Assembly (NCBI RefSeq): GCF_031195445.1
Contig: NZ_CP133480.1
Coordinates: forward strand, 3,030,501-3,094,500
DNA: 64,000 nt
Source of the DNA: Acuticoccus sp. MNP-M23
Lineage (GTDB): Bacteria > Pseudomonadota > Alphaproteobacteria > Rhizobiales > Amorphaceae
Reading direction: 5' to 3'
The notes beneath the pieces were generated by a model that saw only the letters and a program-made list of their open reading frames with translations, was not told the origin of the DNA and made no database searches. Shown here piece by piece: positions 43,623 to 51,518 of this stretch (position 1 is its first letter; every line of letters begins with the position of its first letter). The position numbers and the translations under genes are program-made.

Positions 43623-43661
43623 AGCGCCGCGGACCAGGGGTTCGCGGCGCTTTTGCGTTTT
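43623..43661 (+). terminator. intrinsic terminator after the lipoprotein gene
   Basis: AGCGCCGCG (43623-43631) pairs with CGCGGCGCT (43643-43651), followed by TTTGCGTTTTT. It closes the binding protein/L,D-transpeptidase/lipoprotein operon, 79 bp ahead of the GGDEF-EAL gene. Confidence 0.85.
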
Positions 43662-43739
43662 TGGGGTCCCATGGCGGGTCGCAAGCCTCATGTGGGCTTC
43701 CTCCGCTAACGTCCGGCGCTGACACTTGCCAAGGCGCCA

Positions 43740-45869
43740 ATGCTCAAGTCCCTGAACGATGCTCTTGTGGGGTCGAACCCGCAGCCGCAGTTCGACGCGC
43801 TTGCGCAAAGTGCGAGAGAATTTCTCGCGGCCAACGCCATCGTCATCGTCGACGCCGACATTCTGGGCCGTCCGGTCCGCGCGCGATGCGACCGGGCGGA
43901 GGGCATCGACCCCGCGGTGCTCAACCTTGCCCGCGCCGTCCCCGTCACCGAAATTGAAGCGGAGGGCGGATCGGAGCACGTGGCGTCGGTGCCGATCGAC
44001 GCGGACGCACCTTTCGGCAGAGTGCTTGCGGTGCGCCTGCGGTTGGCGCGCACGACCTACCACTGCCTCATCTTCCCTGCAGGGCTCACCCTCGACCGTG
44101 AGCTCGTCCGCAATTTCGTCGCGATGGCCGAGCGCCGCCTTGCCGAAGTGACGCTGATGCGCCGCTACCGCGATGATCTGAAGCGCTACGTCGAGATGTT
44201 CAACCAGCTGGAACGGGCCGCCCGGATCGGCCTGTGGGATCTGGATCTTGCCGCGCGGGAAGTGCGGATTTCCGATCAGATCCAGCGGATACTCGAAATT
44301 CCGCAGCGCAACAGCCTCAGCCTGGACGATGCGCTCGCCTTTCTCGGCGGGGACAGCCGCCGGCACGTGCTGCGCGCTGCCATTCGCGCCATGAAGGATG
44401 GCGACACGCACACGGTCGCCTTCCCCATCGTCACCGGGGAAGGGACCAAGCGGGCGGTGCAGTTCGGCGTGCAGCTCCAGGCAGGGCCGGACGGCAGCCC
44501 CAGGCTGGCGGGTGTCCTGCAGGACGTGACGGAGCAGCATCAGGCGACGGAGCGGCTGTGGTGGATCGCCAACCACGACCCTTTGACCGAGCTGCCCAAC
44601 CGCGCGCTCTTCAGTGACCGTCTCGCCAAGGCGCTGGAGCGCCGCGTGCGCTCCGGCCGGATCGTCTGTCTGCTCTTCGTCGATGTGGACAAGTTCAAGG
44701 TGATCAACGACACGCACGGCCATGCGGCGGGCGACGCGCTCCTGCAGCAGGTGGGGCAGGGCCTTCGCGCAAACGTGCGCGTCTACGACACGGTCGCACG
44801 GATCGGCGGCGACGAGTTCGCCATTCTGCTCGATGATGTGCAGGACCGGGCCGCTTTGAATTCGGTGCTGGCCCGCCTTGGCAATGCCGTGGAACTCCCG
44901 TTCGAATATCAGAGCACCCGGATGACGATTGCGCTCAGCGTCGGGGCTGCCATCGCGCCGGACCATGGTGACAACGAGACGTCCCTTTCCGCCGCAGCCG
45001 ACCTTGCACTTTACCGCGCGAAGGCGGTGGAGGGCGGGCGGATATGCCTGTTCGAGAACGCGTTTCGCCACGCAGCGGCTCTCCGCGGCAAGTTGCTGGA
45101 CGACGCGCGCGATGCTCTGGCCCTCGGCCATATCGTGCCGTACTACCAGCCCCAGTTCGACATGGAGCGCGGCGTGGTGACGGGTGTCGAAGCGCTCGCC
45201 CGCTGGGTCGACCGAGATGGCGAGCGCGGCCCCGATACATTCGCCGAAGCCATGGCGGACGATCAGGTGGGCAGCCAGATCAGCCGCTGCATCATTGACA
45301 GGGCGCTGGACGATATGGCGCGCATCAACCGCCAGCGAACCGACAAACTCTCGCTCAGCGTGAATGTCTCGGCCAGCCAGCTTTTGAAGTCTGACATTCT
45401 GAACCGGCTCTACCAGCGCCGCGAGAGCATGCCGGACGCTGGTCCCGTGGTGCTGGAAGTGGCGGAAAAGGCGTTGGCGAACGACCCTGAGGGCCGGCTG
45501 ACTGCCTTGATGGCGGAGGCCACCACCAGGGGCCTCGCGTTTGCGCTGGATGATTTTGGTGCGGGCTACGCGAGCCTTGTGCACCTCACAAACCTGCCGA
45601 TCACGGAGCTGAAGGTGGATCGGCGCTTTGTGGAAGGGGTGGAGCGGGACCGCCAGAAGGCCAAGCTGATCGAGGCGATCATTGCGATCGCAAAATCGCT
45701 GGGCCTGCGGGCCGTGATCGAGGGCGTGGAAACCAAGGCGCAGGCCGATGCCATTGCCGCGGCGGGCGGCCACAGTGTCCAGGGCTTCTACTATGCCCGC
45801 CCGCTTGCCTTCGAGGCGCTTGTCCGCGCTCTGGCGCGGACCGGCGCCAACGCCCTCCACGTGGCCTAG
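43740..45869 (+). CDS. GGDEF-EAL c-di-GMP protein with GAF and PAS sensing domains
   Basis: 709 residues. A GAF-like domain occupies about 1-140 and a PAS domain about 150-265 (AARIGLWDLDL to VLQDVTEQ). The GGDEF domain is intact (RIGGDEFAIL, near residue 360), and the EAL domain keeps GVEALARWVD, NVSASQL, DDFGAGYASL, KVDRRFVEG and VIEGVET. Both synthesis and hydrolysis of c-di-GMP are possible. It is a cytoplasmic sensor with no membrane helix. It stands alone after the terminator at 43623-43661. Confidence 0.94.
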   Translation: MLKSLNDALVGSNPQPQFDALAQSAREFLAANAIVIVDADILGRPVRARCDRAEGIDPAVLNLARAVPVTEIEAEGGSEHVASVPIDADAPFGRVLAVRLRLARTTYHCLIFPAGLTLDRELVRNFVAMAERRLAEVTLMRRYRDDLKRYVEMFNQLERAARIGLWDLDLAAREVRISDQIQRILEIPQRNSLSLDDALAFLGGDSRRHVLRAAIRAMKDGDTHTVAFPIVTGEGTKRAVQFGVQLQAGPDGSPRLAGVLQDVTEQHQATERLWWIANHDPLTELPNRALFSDRLAKALERRVRSGRIVCLLFVDVDKFKVINDTHGHAAGDALLQQVGQGLRANVRVYDTVARIGGDEFAILLDDVQDRAALNSVLARLGNAVELPFEYQSTRMTIALSVGAAIAPDHGDNETSLSAAADLALYRAKAVEGGRICLFENAFRHAAALRGKLLDDARDALALGHIVPYYQPQFDMERGVVTGVEALARWVDRDGERGPDTFAEAMADDQVGSQISRCIIDRALDDMARINRQRTDKLSLSVNVSASQLLKSDILNRLYQRRESMPDAGPVVLEVAEKALANDPEGRLTALMAEATTRGLAFALDDFGAGYASLVHLTNLPITELKVDRRFVEGVERDRQKAKLIEAIIAIAKSLGLRAVIEGVETKAQADAIAAAGGHSVQGFYYARPLAFEALVRALARTGANALHVA

Positions 45870-45903
45870 GGCAACGCGGAGGCGATGGCGGGGAGCGACC
45901 CGA

Positions 45904-46755
45904 TCAGTCGCTGGGGACGTTTTCCAGCAGCCAGTCGATGGAGCTGGGGATGAGCGTGTCGGCGCGGTAGCTCTCCTGGGGGAGCTTCACCGCAATGAGG
46001 CCGCCATAATCAACGTCGCGCAGCCGCGACAAGACATCGGGGATCGAAACTTCGCCCTCGCCGAGCGGCAGATGCGCGTGAACGCCATCGCGCATGCCGG
46101 AGACCGCAACGCCTCCCAGAACGGCCGAAAATTCCTTGACCGCCTGATGGGGCGCACGGTCACCGGACGCGACAACGTGGCCGACGTCGAGCGCGAGCCT
46201 GAGCGGCGGAGCCTCGGTCATCTGCTTGACGGTGTCGCGCACGACCTTGAAGTCGTCCAGCTTGCCGACCATGTGGCCGGGCTCGGGCTCCAGGGCCAGC
46301 GTCACGTTCTTTTCGCCAGCGGCGTCACACAGCTGGGCCAGCCCGTCGAGCAGCCAGTTGGCGGCATCGGCCTGGTCCACCCCGCGCTTGGGGCGACCGG
46401 TGGTGAAGATCACCGCCTCGCCCTCGCAGATCTCGCAGATCCGGATGGCGCGCTTCAGCAAGTCGAGCCGACGCGCACGGCTTTCGGCGGAAGGGGTGAG
46501 AAGGGTTGGCTCCATCCGGTCACGCGGATCGAGCAGAAAGCGGCCGCCGGTGTCGAAGGAGACGGCGAGGTCGTTGACAGCCAGGCTTTTCTTCAGCGCT
46601 TCCGCGGTCGCCTCGAAGTCCTCGGACAACGGGTTCATGTGGTGCACGTCGAGCGTAACGATCACGCCCTGGTAGCCGGCTTCGGAGATCATCTCCAGCG
46701 CATCGGGAAGCGCATGGTTTGAGCAGCCGATGGTATTGTAAGCAAAGCGGAGCAT
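45904..46755 (-). CDS. sugar phosphate isomerase/epimerase-like TIM-barrel protein
   Basis: 283 residues of the xylose-isomerase-like TIM barrel (AP endonuclease family 2). Candidate metal ligands occur in LALEPEPGHM, LALDVGHV and GVHAHLPLGEGEV, the usual positions in this fold. Such proteins isomerise sugars or hydroxypyruvate-like acids, or act on myo-inositol derivatives; no substrate can be assigned. It is isolated, convergent with the GGDEF-EAL gene and divergent from yihY. Confidence 0.82.
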   Translation of the reverse strand: MLRFAYNTIGCSNHALPDALEMISEAGYQGVIVTLDVHHMNPLSEDFEATAEALKKSLAVNDLAVSFDTGGRFLLDPRDRMEPTLLTPSAESRARRLDLLKRAIRICEICEGEAVIFTTGRPKRGVDQADAANWLLDGLAQLCDAAGEKNVTLALEPEPGHMVGKLDDFKVVRDTVKQMTEAPPLRLALDVGHVVASGDRAPHQAVKEFSAVLGGVAVSGMRDGVHAHLPLGEGEVSIPDVLSRLRDVDYGGLIAVKLPQESYRADTLIPSSIDWLLENVPSD

Positions 46756-47072
46756 CGAACGAGCCTATTGGGCGATTTGGAGCGGGGCGGTGCGGAGGGG
46801 CTGCGCGTGTGGACGACAGGGCCAGTGGCACAAGGCGGCCAGCCCACTGGATTGACAGAGCGTGTTCACAGGCGGCACTGAAAATCCATTCGTTGGGGTC
46901 GCGGCTCGGCACCGCACGTCAGAAATCAAGACTTACGCATCTTGTCAAAGATAATATCGCACCGAGCGTTCCTCGAAAACCCGCGGGCAACGGGTTGTTC
47001 TGCTGCACATCGTGGGCCAGCGCGAGGAACTTCGTTCGCAGGTCGCCGATTAGAGAAGCGACGGAGGCGAAT
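46756..47072. other. 317-bp gap with an inverted-repeat leader before yihY
   Basis: No convincing gene. Near the yihY side, GTTCCTCG (46968-46975) and CGAGGAAC (47023-47030) can form an outer stem, with AACCCG (46978-46983) and CGGGTT (46991-46996) inside it, suggesting a structured leader RNA. A TTGACA (46852-46857) is present but has no spaced -10. The GGAGG at 47063-47067 is the yihY ribosome-binding sequence. Confidence 0.4.
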
Positions 47073-48041
47073 ATGTTGCGGACAAATCAAATGGACGATG
47101 ACGGCACTGGCCGGTACGCGGAGCGGATCACGCAGATCCCCCTGGGGGGCTGGAAGGCGATCCTCAAACGCACCTACACGCAGATCGGCGAGGACAACCT
47201 CACACTGATTGCGGGCGGATCCACCTTCTTTCTCCTCCTGGCGGTGTTTCCGGCACTCGCCTCTTTCGTTGCGCTTTACGGCCTCTTCTTCGACACCAGC
47301 GACATTGCAAAGCAGGTCGAAGAGATGCGCGGTGTGGTTCCGGCCTCCGGTCTGGAGTTGATCGAGGGCGAGCTTACCCGCCTCGTCGCGCAGCCTGCCG
47401 CAACGCTCGGGGTCGGCTTTGCCATCAGCCTCCTGGTGTCGCTCTGGAGCGCCAATGCGGGGATGCGGACGCTGTTCACGGCCATGAACATTGCCTACGG
47501 CGAAGAGGAAAAGCGGGGCTTCTTCAGCCGCACGCTGCTCAGCCTTTCGTTTACGCTGATGAGCATCGTGGCGGTCGCGGTGCTGTTCCTCGTCATCGGC
47601 GGCGTTCCGGTGCTTGTGGATGCGCTTCCCTTTTCCAAGGGGACGGAGACCCTGGTTCTCCTGCTCCGCTGGCCGCTTCTCCTTCTGTTTGTGGTCGTGG
47701 GCCTCAGCGTTCTTTACAAATACGGCCCGTCCCGCCGGCCGCCGCGGTGGCGCTGGCTCGGCTGGGGCACCACGCTGACCGCGCTTCTGTGGCTGGGCGT
47801 CTCGGCGGCGTTCGCATTCTACCTCTCGCGATTTGCCGACTACAACGCCACCTATGGTTCGCTGGGCGCAGTGGTCGGTTTCATGATGTGGCTTTACGTG
47901 TCGCTGGTGGTGGTGCTGCTGGGCGCCGAACTGAACGCCGAGATCGAGCATCAGGTGGCAACCGACACGACCACGGGGCCCTACAAGCCCATGGGCGAGC
48001 GCGGCGCCCACAAGGCCGACCGGCTGCCGGACGCGGCCTGA
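47073..48041 (+). CDS. YihY/BrkB-family inner membrane protein
   Basis: 322 residues from the ATG at 47073, six bases after GGAGG. Six or so hydrophobic helices are visible, with family motifs NLTLIAGGSTFFLLLAVFPA near residue 45 and NATYGSLGAVVGFMMWLYVS near 263. The C-terminal 40 residues are polar and cytoplasmic. The family was once annotated as ribonuclease BN but is a membrane protein with no established activity; a transport or lipid role has been suggested. It appears monocistronic. Confidence 0.88.
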   Translation: MLRTNQMDDDGTGRYAERITQIPLGGWKAILKRTYTQIGEDNLTLIAGGSTFFLLLAVFPALASFVALYGLFFDTSDIAKQVEEMRGVVPASGLELIEGELTRLVAQPAATLGVGFAISLLVSLWSANAGMRTLFTAMNIAYGEEEKRGFFSRTLLSLSFTLMSIVAVAVLFLVIGGVPVLVDALPFSKGTETLVLLLRWPLLLLFVVVGLSVLYKYGPSRRPPRWRWLGWGTTLTALLWLGVSAAFAFYLSRFADYNATYGSLGAVVGFMMWLYVSLVVVLLGAELNAEIEHQVATDTTTGPYKPMGERGAHKADRLPDAA

Positions 48042-48061
48042 CCGCACGATCCAAAGCGTGC

Positions 48062-48092
48062 TGGCAGCACTCATGGGAACCGAGTGCTGCCA
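48062..48092. terminator. 11-bp perfect hairpin after yihY
   Basis: TGGCAGCACTC (48062-48072) and GAGTGCTGCCA (48082-48092) form a perfect stem with a 9-nt loop, 20 bases past the yihY stop. An alternative, smaller hairpin GTGCT/AGCAC (48058-48070) overlaps the left arm. There is no U-run, so it may be an RNA-stability or factor-dependent terminator structure. Confidence 0.5.
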
Positions 48093-48207
48093 CGCGACCT
48101 AACTCTAAGCTGTTGTCCCCGCTGGGAAAACGCTGCGTGTGGCTTGCAACCTGCATCAGCTGTGGCACACTTGCGTTGTCACGAGTTGAAGGCATGGAGA
48201 CAGGCCT

Positions 48208-48471
48208 ATGGCGAGCGGACTTCAGAAGCAACTCATGGGCTTCAGCCTCACGACGGCTGAGATCCTCTATCACCTCCCGGACCATCCATCGCTTCTCCAA
48301 AGCTTTGTCTGGCAGGAGTACGATCAGGCGCCCGAATTTCCGACGTTGCGGCGCTTCCTCGATTTCTGGAAGACGGACATCGAAGGCCCGTTGCATTCGG
48401 TCAACGTGATTTACCAGAAGCTGATTACCCCCGGTGAAGTCCGCCTCGTCAATCTCGAACGGTTTCATTAA
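48208..48471 (+). CDS. Usg-like family protein
   Basis: 87 residues that match the small Usg family, first noticed next to tryptophan genes and conserved in alphaproteobacteria: TTAEILYHLPDHPSLLQSFVWQ at about 15-36 and the C-terminal NVIYQKLITPGEVR. The function is unknown; no signal peptide or membrane helix is present. It stands alone between yihY and the PH-like membrane proteins. Confidence 0.85.
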   Translation: MASGLQKQLMGFSLTTAEILYHLPDHPSLLQSFVWQEYDQAPEFPTLRRFLDFWKTDIEGPLHSVNVIYQKLITPGEVRLVNLERFH

Positions 48472-48664
48472 CGGCGTCCGTCAGCCGAAAGACTTGGCGC
48501 ACACGGGGTTTCGACCGTGGATTTGTGCGGTCCTGCGCCGCTCAATTGCACGCTGAACGGCACGCCAGGGTGGCAGCGGCGGCTGCGGCGCCGTATATGC
48601 GGGCAAGGCGCGGCGCACCGATGCGACCGCGCGCCAATCTCCGGGCGAACCGCAAAGGCCTGCC

Positions 48665-49036
48665 ATGACCCCCCTGTACAAAGAACATCCGACCATGTTC
48701 GCCGACGAGCCGGGCAAATTCATCCTGGCCTGTCTGCTCATTCCCTTCGTCGTCGGCATCGTCTGGCTGGCGTGGTGGTTCATCACCAACCGCTCCACCG
48801 TTGTCACCGTGGACGATGAGCGCGTGACCGTGCGCCGCGGCATTTTCAGCAAGGAAAATATCGAGGTGGAGATGACCTCGATCCGAACCGTGCGGGTCGA
48901 TCAGACGTTTGTTGACCGGATCTTCAACTGCGGGATCCTGAAAGTGTACACGGCTGGCGATAACCCGGACATCGTGCAGGGTGGCCTGCCGGACCCGGTG
49001 CGCTTGCGCACCGCCATGCGCCAGGCTCGCGACTAG
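48665..49036 (+). CDS. PH-like (YdbS-type) membrane protein, copy 1
   Basis: 123 residues: one hydrophobic hairpin or long helix (about 20-40, ILACLLIPFVVGIVWLAWWF) followed by a bacterial PH-like domain (TVVTVDDERVTVRRGIFSKE, IRTVRVDQTFVDRIFNCGIL). The next gene is its paralogue, sharing nearly the same architecture and the FVDRIFNCGILK segment. Bacterial PH domains of this class are membrane-anchored and of unknown function. The tandem pair suggests a hetero-oligomer or a recent duplication. Confidence 0.82.
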   Translation: MTPLYKEHPTMFADEPGKFILACLLIPFVVGIVWLAWWFITNRSTVVTVDDERVTVRRGIFSKENIEVEMTSIRTVRVDQTFVDRIFNCGILKVYTAGDNPDIVQGGLPDPVRLRTAMRQARD

Positions 49037-49073
49037 CCGTCACTTTGCCCGCCAGAAAATGAAAGCTGCCCCG

Positions 49074-49454
49074 ATGAACGACGCCCCCACCGTCAAGCCG
49101 CGCTACCAGGAACATCCGCGCATGTTCGCCGATGAGCCTGGCCGCTTCATTCTCGCGGTGATTCTGATCCCCGTTCTCGTCGGCATCGTCTGGCTTGTGT
49201 TCTGGTGGATCAGGACGCGCTGCACCCTCGTGACCGTCGGCGACGAGCGCGTTCTCCTCTCGCGCGGCGTGTTCGCCAAGGAACGGCTCGAGATCGAGCT
49301 GAAATCCATCCGCACGGTGGAGATCGACCAGACCTTCGTGGACCGGATCTTCAACTGCGGTATTTTGAAGATCTACACCGCCGGTGATAATCCCGAGCTG
49401 TTGCAGAAGGGCATGCCGGACCCCGAACGTCTGCGCAGCGCACTGCGATCTTGA
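49074..49454 (+). CDS. PH-like (YdbS-type) membrane protein, copy 2
   Basis: 126 residues from the ATG at 49074, chosen because it aligns with the paralogue upstream; an ATG at 49059 is also in frame. It repeats the pattern EHPRMFADEPGRFILAVIL, one membrane segment, then TLVTVGDERVLLSRGVFAKE and TFVDRIFNCGILKIYTAGDNPE. It differs throughout at the DNA level, so the duplication is not recent. The stop TGA lies just before the start of the next gene. Confidence 0.82.
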   Translation: MNDAPTVKPRYQEHPRMFADEPGRFILAVILIPVLVGIVWLVFWWIRTRCTLVTVGDERVLLSRGVFAKERLEIELKSIRTVEIDQTFVDRIFNCGILKIYTAGDNPELLQKGMPDPERLRSALRS

Positions 49455-49459
49455 GCACC

Positions 49460-49972
49460 ATGAGCGAACCTGAACGACGCCAGAGCCGGCTTGATGTCTT
49501 CATTGCCCGGATGACGGCGCAGAAGTCCTTTCTGGAAGACGTGGCAACGAAGATCGCCGACATCGAAGGCCCGGTGCTGGAGCTGGGCCTCGGCAACGGT
49601 CGGACCTTTGACCATCTGCGCGAAATCCTGCCGGAGCGCGAAATCTTCGTGTTCGACCGGTCGGTGACGGCGCATCCGGCGTCGATCCCCGATGGCGACC
49701 ACATGGTGATCGGCGAAATCCGCGATACGCTGGCCTTCTGCGGTCCGCGCGTGAAACGCCCCGCAGCGCTCGTCCATTCCGACCTTGGCACCGGCGATCC
49801 GACGGCAGATCTTGCCAAGGCCCACTGGCTGGCTCCGCTGATTGCCGAGCGCACCGCACCCGGCGGCTATGTTGCCACCGGCATTGCGCTCGACCTGCCG
49901 GACTTTGACGCGCTGCCCCGCTCTGCCGATGCCGAGCTTGGCCGCTACTGGCTCTACCAGAAGCGTCGCTGA
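49460..49972 (+). CDS. methyltransferase-like protein, copy 1
   Basis: 170 residues. A Rossmann-like GLGNGRTFDHLREILP segment near residue 47 could be a SAM-binding motif, and the acidic end of the second strand (FVFDR) is in place. The protein is short for a methyltransferase, with no clear catalytic motif, so it may be an unusual SAM-dependent enzyme or a degenerate relative. The start could also be the TTG at 49451 overlapping the upstream stop. It is the first of two tandem paralogues. Confidence 0.7.
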   Translation: MSEPERRQSRLDVFIARMTAQKSFLEDVATKIADIEGPVLELGLGNGRTFDHLREILPEREIFVFDRSVTAHPASIPDGDHMVIGEIRDTLAFCGPRVKRPAALVHSDLGTGDPTADLAKAHWLAPLIAERTAPGGYVATGIALDLPDFDALPRSADAELGRYWLYQKRR

Positions 49973-49981
49973 CCGGACGAC

Positions 49982-50494
49982 ATGAGCCGTCTCGACAGTT
50001 TCCTGCGGCGTCTTGCGGCGCAGCGCACGCTGATTGAGGCGGCGGCGGCACACGTTGCGTCGCTGGAAGGGCCGATTGTCGAACTCGGGATCGGCAACGG
50101 GCGCACGTTCGACCATCTGGCGGCACTGTTTCCGGACCGCAAGGTCTTTGCGTTCGACGAGTATTTTCACTCCGCCGTCGGCGTTCTGCCCGCGGCCGAG
50201 TGCATGGTATCCGGCGATATCCGGGACACATTGCCGTTTGCGCTGCCACGGCTTGGGGCCCGTGCCGCTCTCGTCCACAACGATCTGGGTGCAGGCGACC
50301 CGTCTCAGCACGCCGCCATTGCAGCCTGGCTGGCGCCCGCCATCGAGGCCGTGGCACGGCCGGATGCGGTGGTGATCACAAGTTTTCTGCTTCCGTTCAA
50401 ACGCAGCGTGAGTTTGCCCTTGCCCGCTGGCGTGAAGCCGGGGCGCTACCATCTTGTGCAACTTGTGCCACCGCAGGATGTGCCATCAGTTTGA
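49982..50494 (+). CDS. methyltransferase-like protein, copy 2
   Basis: 170 residues paralogous to the preceding gene: GIGNGRTFDHLAALFP, FAFDEYFHS, GDIRDTLPFALPRLG, and ALVHNDLGAGDPS align along their length, with about 40% identity by eye. It sits nine bases after its paralogue. Such short class I SAM-like proteins are annotated by similarity only. The run of a PH-like pair followed by this pair makes a compact four-gene block of two duplications. Confidence 0.72.
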   Translation: MSRLDSFLRRLAAQRTLIEAAAAHVASLEGPIVELGIGNGRTFDHLAALFPDRKVFAFDEYFHSAVGVLPAAECMVSGDIRDTLPFALPRLGARAALVHNDLGAGDPSQHAAIAAWLAPAIEAVARPDAVVITSFLLPFKRSVSLPLPAGVKPGRYHLVQLVPPQDVPSV

Positions 50495-50559
50495 CGCGGG
50501 AAGGGCCGCGTGGCATTCGCCGCGCATGGCACAGCACCGTGACCATGAGGGGATGACCG

Positions 50560-51486
50560 TTGGCCTCCAGAGCCTTTTTCCGTTGCCGCGCCTGCGGCGA
50601 GCCGGTTGTGGCCGGGGCCTACCGCTGCCCGGTCTGCGGCGTCGACTTTCCGGCAGGCACGCCCGGCGCGCCCAAGGCGCCGTCCGGTCCCGACGATATT
50701 CTGACCCCCGGCGACCTCGATTTTACCGAAGCGCTGCGTGAGGCGACGGGCGGACGCACGCCCGAGCACATCGTTCCGGAACCCGAGCCGGCAGCGGAAA
50801 ACGCCGAAGCCGAGAGTGATTCTGCCGGCGACGATGAGCCCGTCACGTTCGATGCCGCCCCCGAAAAGGACGCAGGGCACGAGCCTGACGCCGATACGCT
50901 CGACATATCGCCCGGCGCTGCACGGGGCAGCGAGCCGCGGGTCGAGATCCACGAGCCGGCCGGCAAGGCGCCTGACGACGCGATGCTCAACGTGCGGCCG
51001 CGCGAGGAAGCGCGCGCTGCTGCGGCGGGGACGGGAAGTGCACTGGCAGTGCGCCCGGTGCGCGAGGATGGCCAGGTGGTGGCCCCTGCCGCGCGGGAGG
51101 CGAAGCCCGGCAAGGCGCTTGTGCGTTCACCGCAGCGGCGGCGGGCGCGCAGCCGCAGCCTGGCTGGCACGCTGCTGGTGGCGCTGATCCTCATCGGCGC
51201 GGTTGCGGCCGGTGCATGGTGGGTTGGCGACAAGGTGGGCGTGACACCGGCGGGCGGCGGCAGCGCCGTCGAGCTGAGCGCTGGCGTGGACGATGGGTGG
51301 GTCTCGCTCCCGACGGCCGATCAGGCATTTCAGGTCGATGCCGACGGCCCGTTCCGGATGCGCATCGATGGTGAGGTCTATGCGCTCAGCGGCGGGCGGC
51401 CGGTTCGCGTCCCGTCAGGCGCCGATGCGGCGCTGAAGGTGCCGCGCGGCACCCACCGGGCCGTGGCGCGCTCCGTAGAGCCCTGA
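50560..51486 (+). CDS. zinc-ribbon membrane protein with acidic linker
   Basis: 308 residues. An N-terminal zinc ribbon (CRACGEPVVAGAYRCPVCG) is followed by a long acidic, Pro/Glu/Asp-rich, probably disordered region (about 45-190), a basic patch, one transmembrane helix (about 206-228), and a small extracytoplasmic domain. The start is a TTG at 50560, supported by GAGGGG seven bases upstream. The topology puts the zinc ribbon in the cytoplasm and the C-terminal domain in the periplasm. No family was recognised, so it is uncharacterised. Confidence 0.72.
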   Translation: MASRAFFRCRACGEPVVAGAYRCPVCGVDFPAGTPGAPKAPSGPDDILTPGDLDFTEALREATGGRTPEHIVPEPEPAAENAEAESDSAGDDEPVTFDAAPEKDAGHEPDADTLDISPGAARGSEPRVEIHEPAGKAPDDAMLNVRPREEARAAAAGTGSALAVRPVREDGQVVAPAAREAKPGKALVRSPQRRRARSRSLAGTLLVALILIGAVAAGAWWVGDKVGVTPAGGGSAVELSAGVDDGWVSLPTADQAFQVDADGPFRMRIDGEVYALSGGRPVRVPSGADAALKVPRGTHRAVARSVEP

Positions 51487-51488
51487 CG

Positions 51489-51511
51489 CCCGCGGCAACG
51501 GTTGCCGCGGG
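51489..51511. terminator. 10-bp perfect hairpin between convergent genes
   Basis: CCCGCGGCAA (51489-51498) and TTGCCGCGGG (51502-51511) form a stem with a 3-nt loop in the 32-bp gap between the zinc-ribbon gene and the convergent acidic secreted protein gene. It is positioned to serve both; no U-run is visible. Confidence 0.6.
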
Positions 51512-51518
51512 GGTTCGC

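Noticed and set aside
43251-45860. Minus-strand frame of 869 codons opposite the L,D-transpeptidase end, lipoprotein and GGDEF-EAL genes
   Set aside because: The sense strand carries intact GGDEF and EAL motifs; the antisense frame has no motif and spans several gene boundaries and a terminator.
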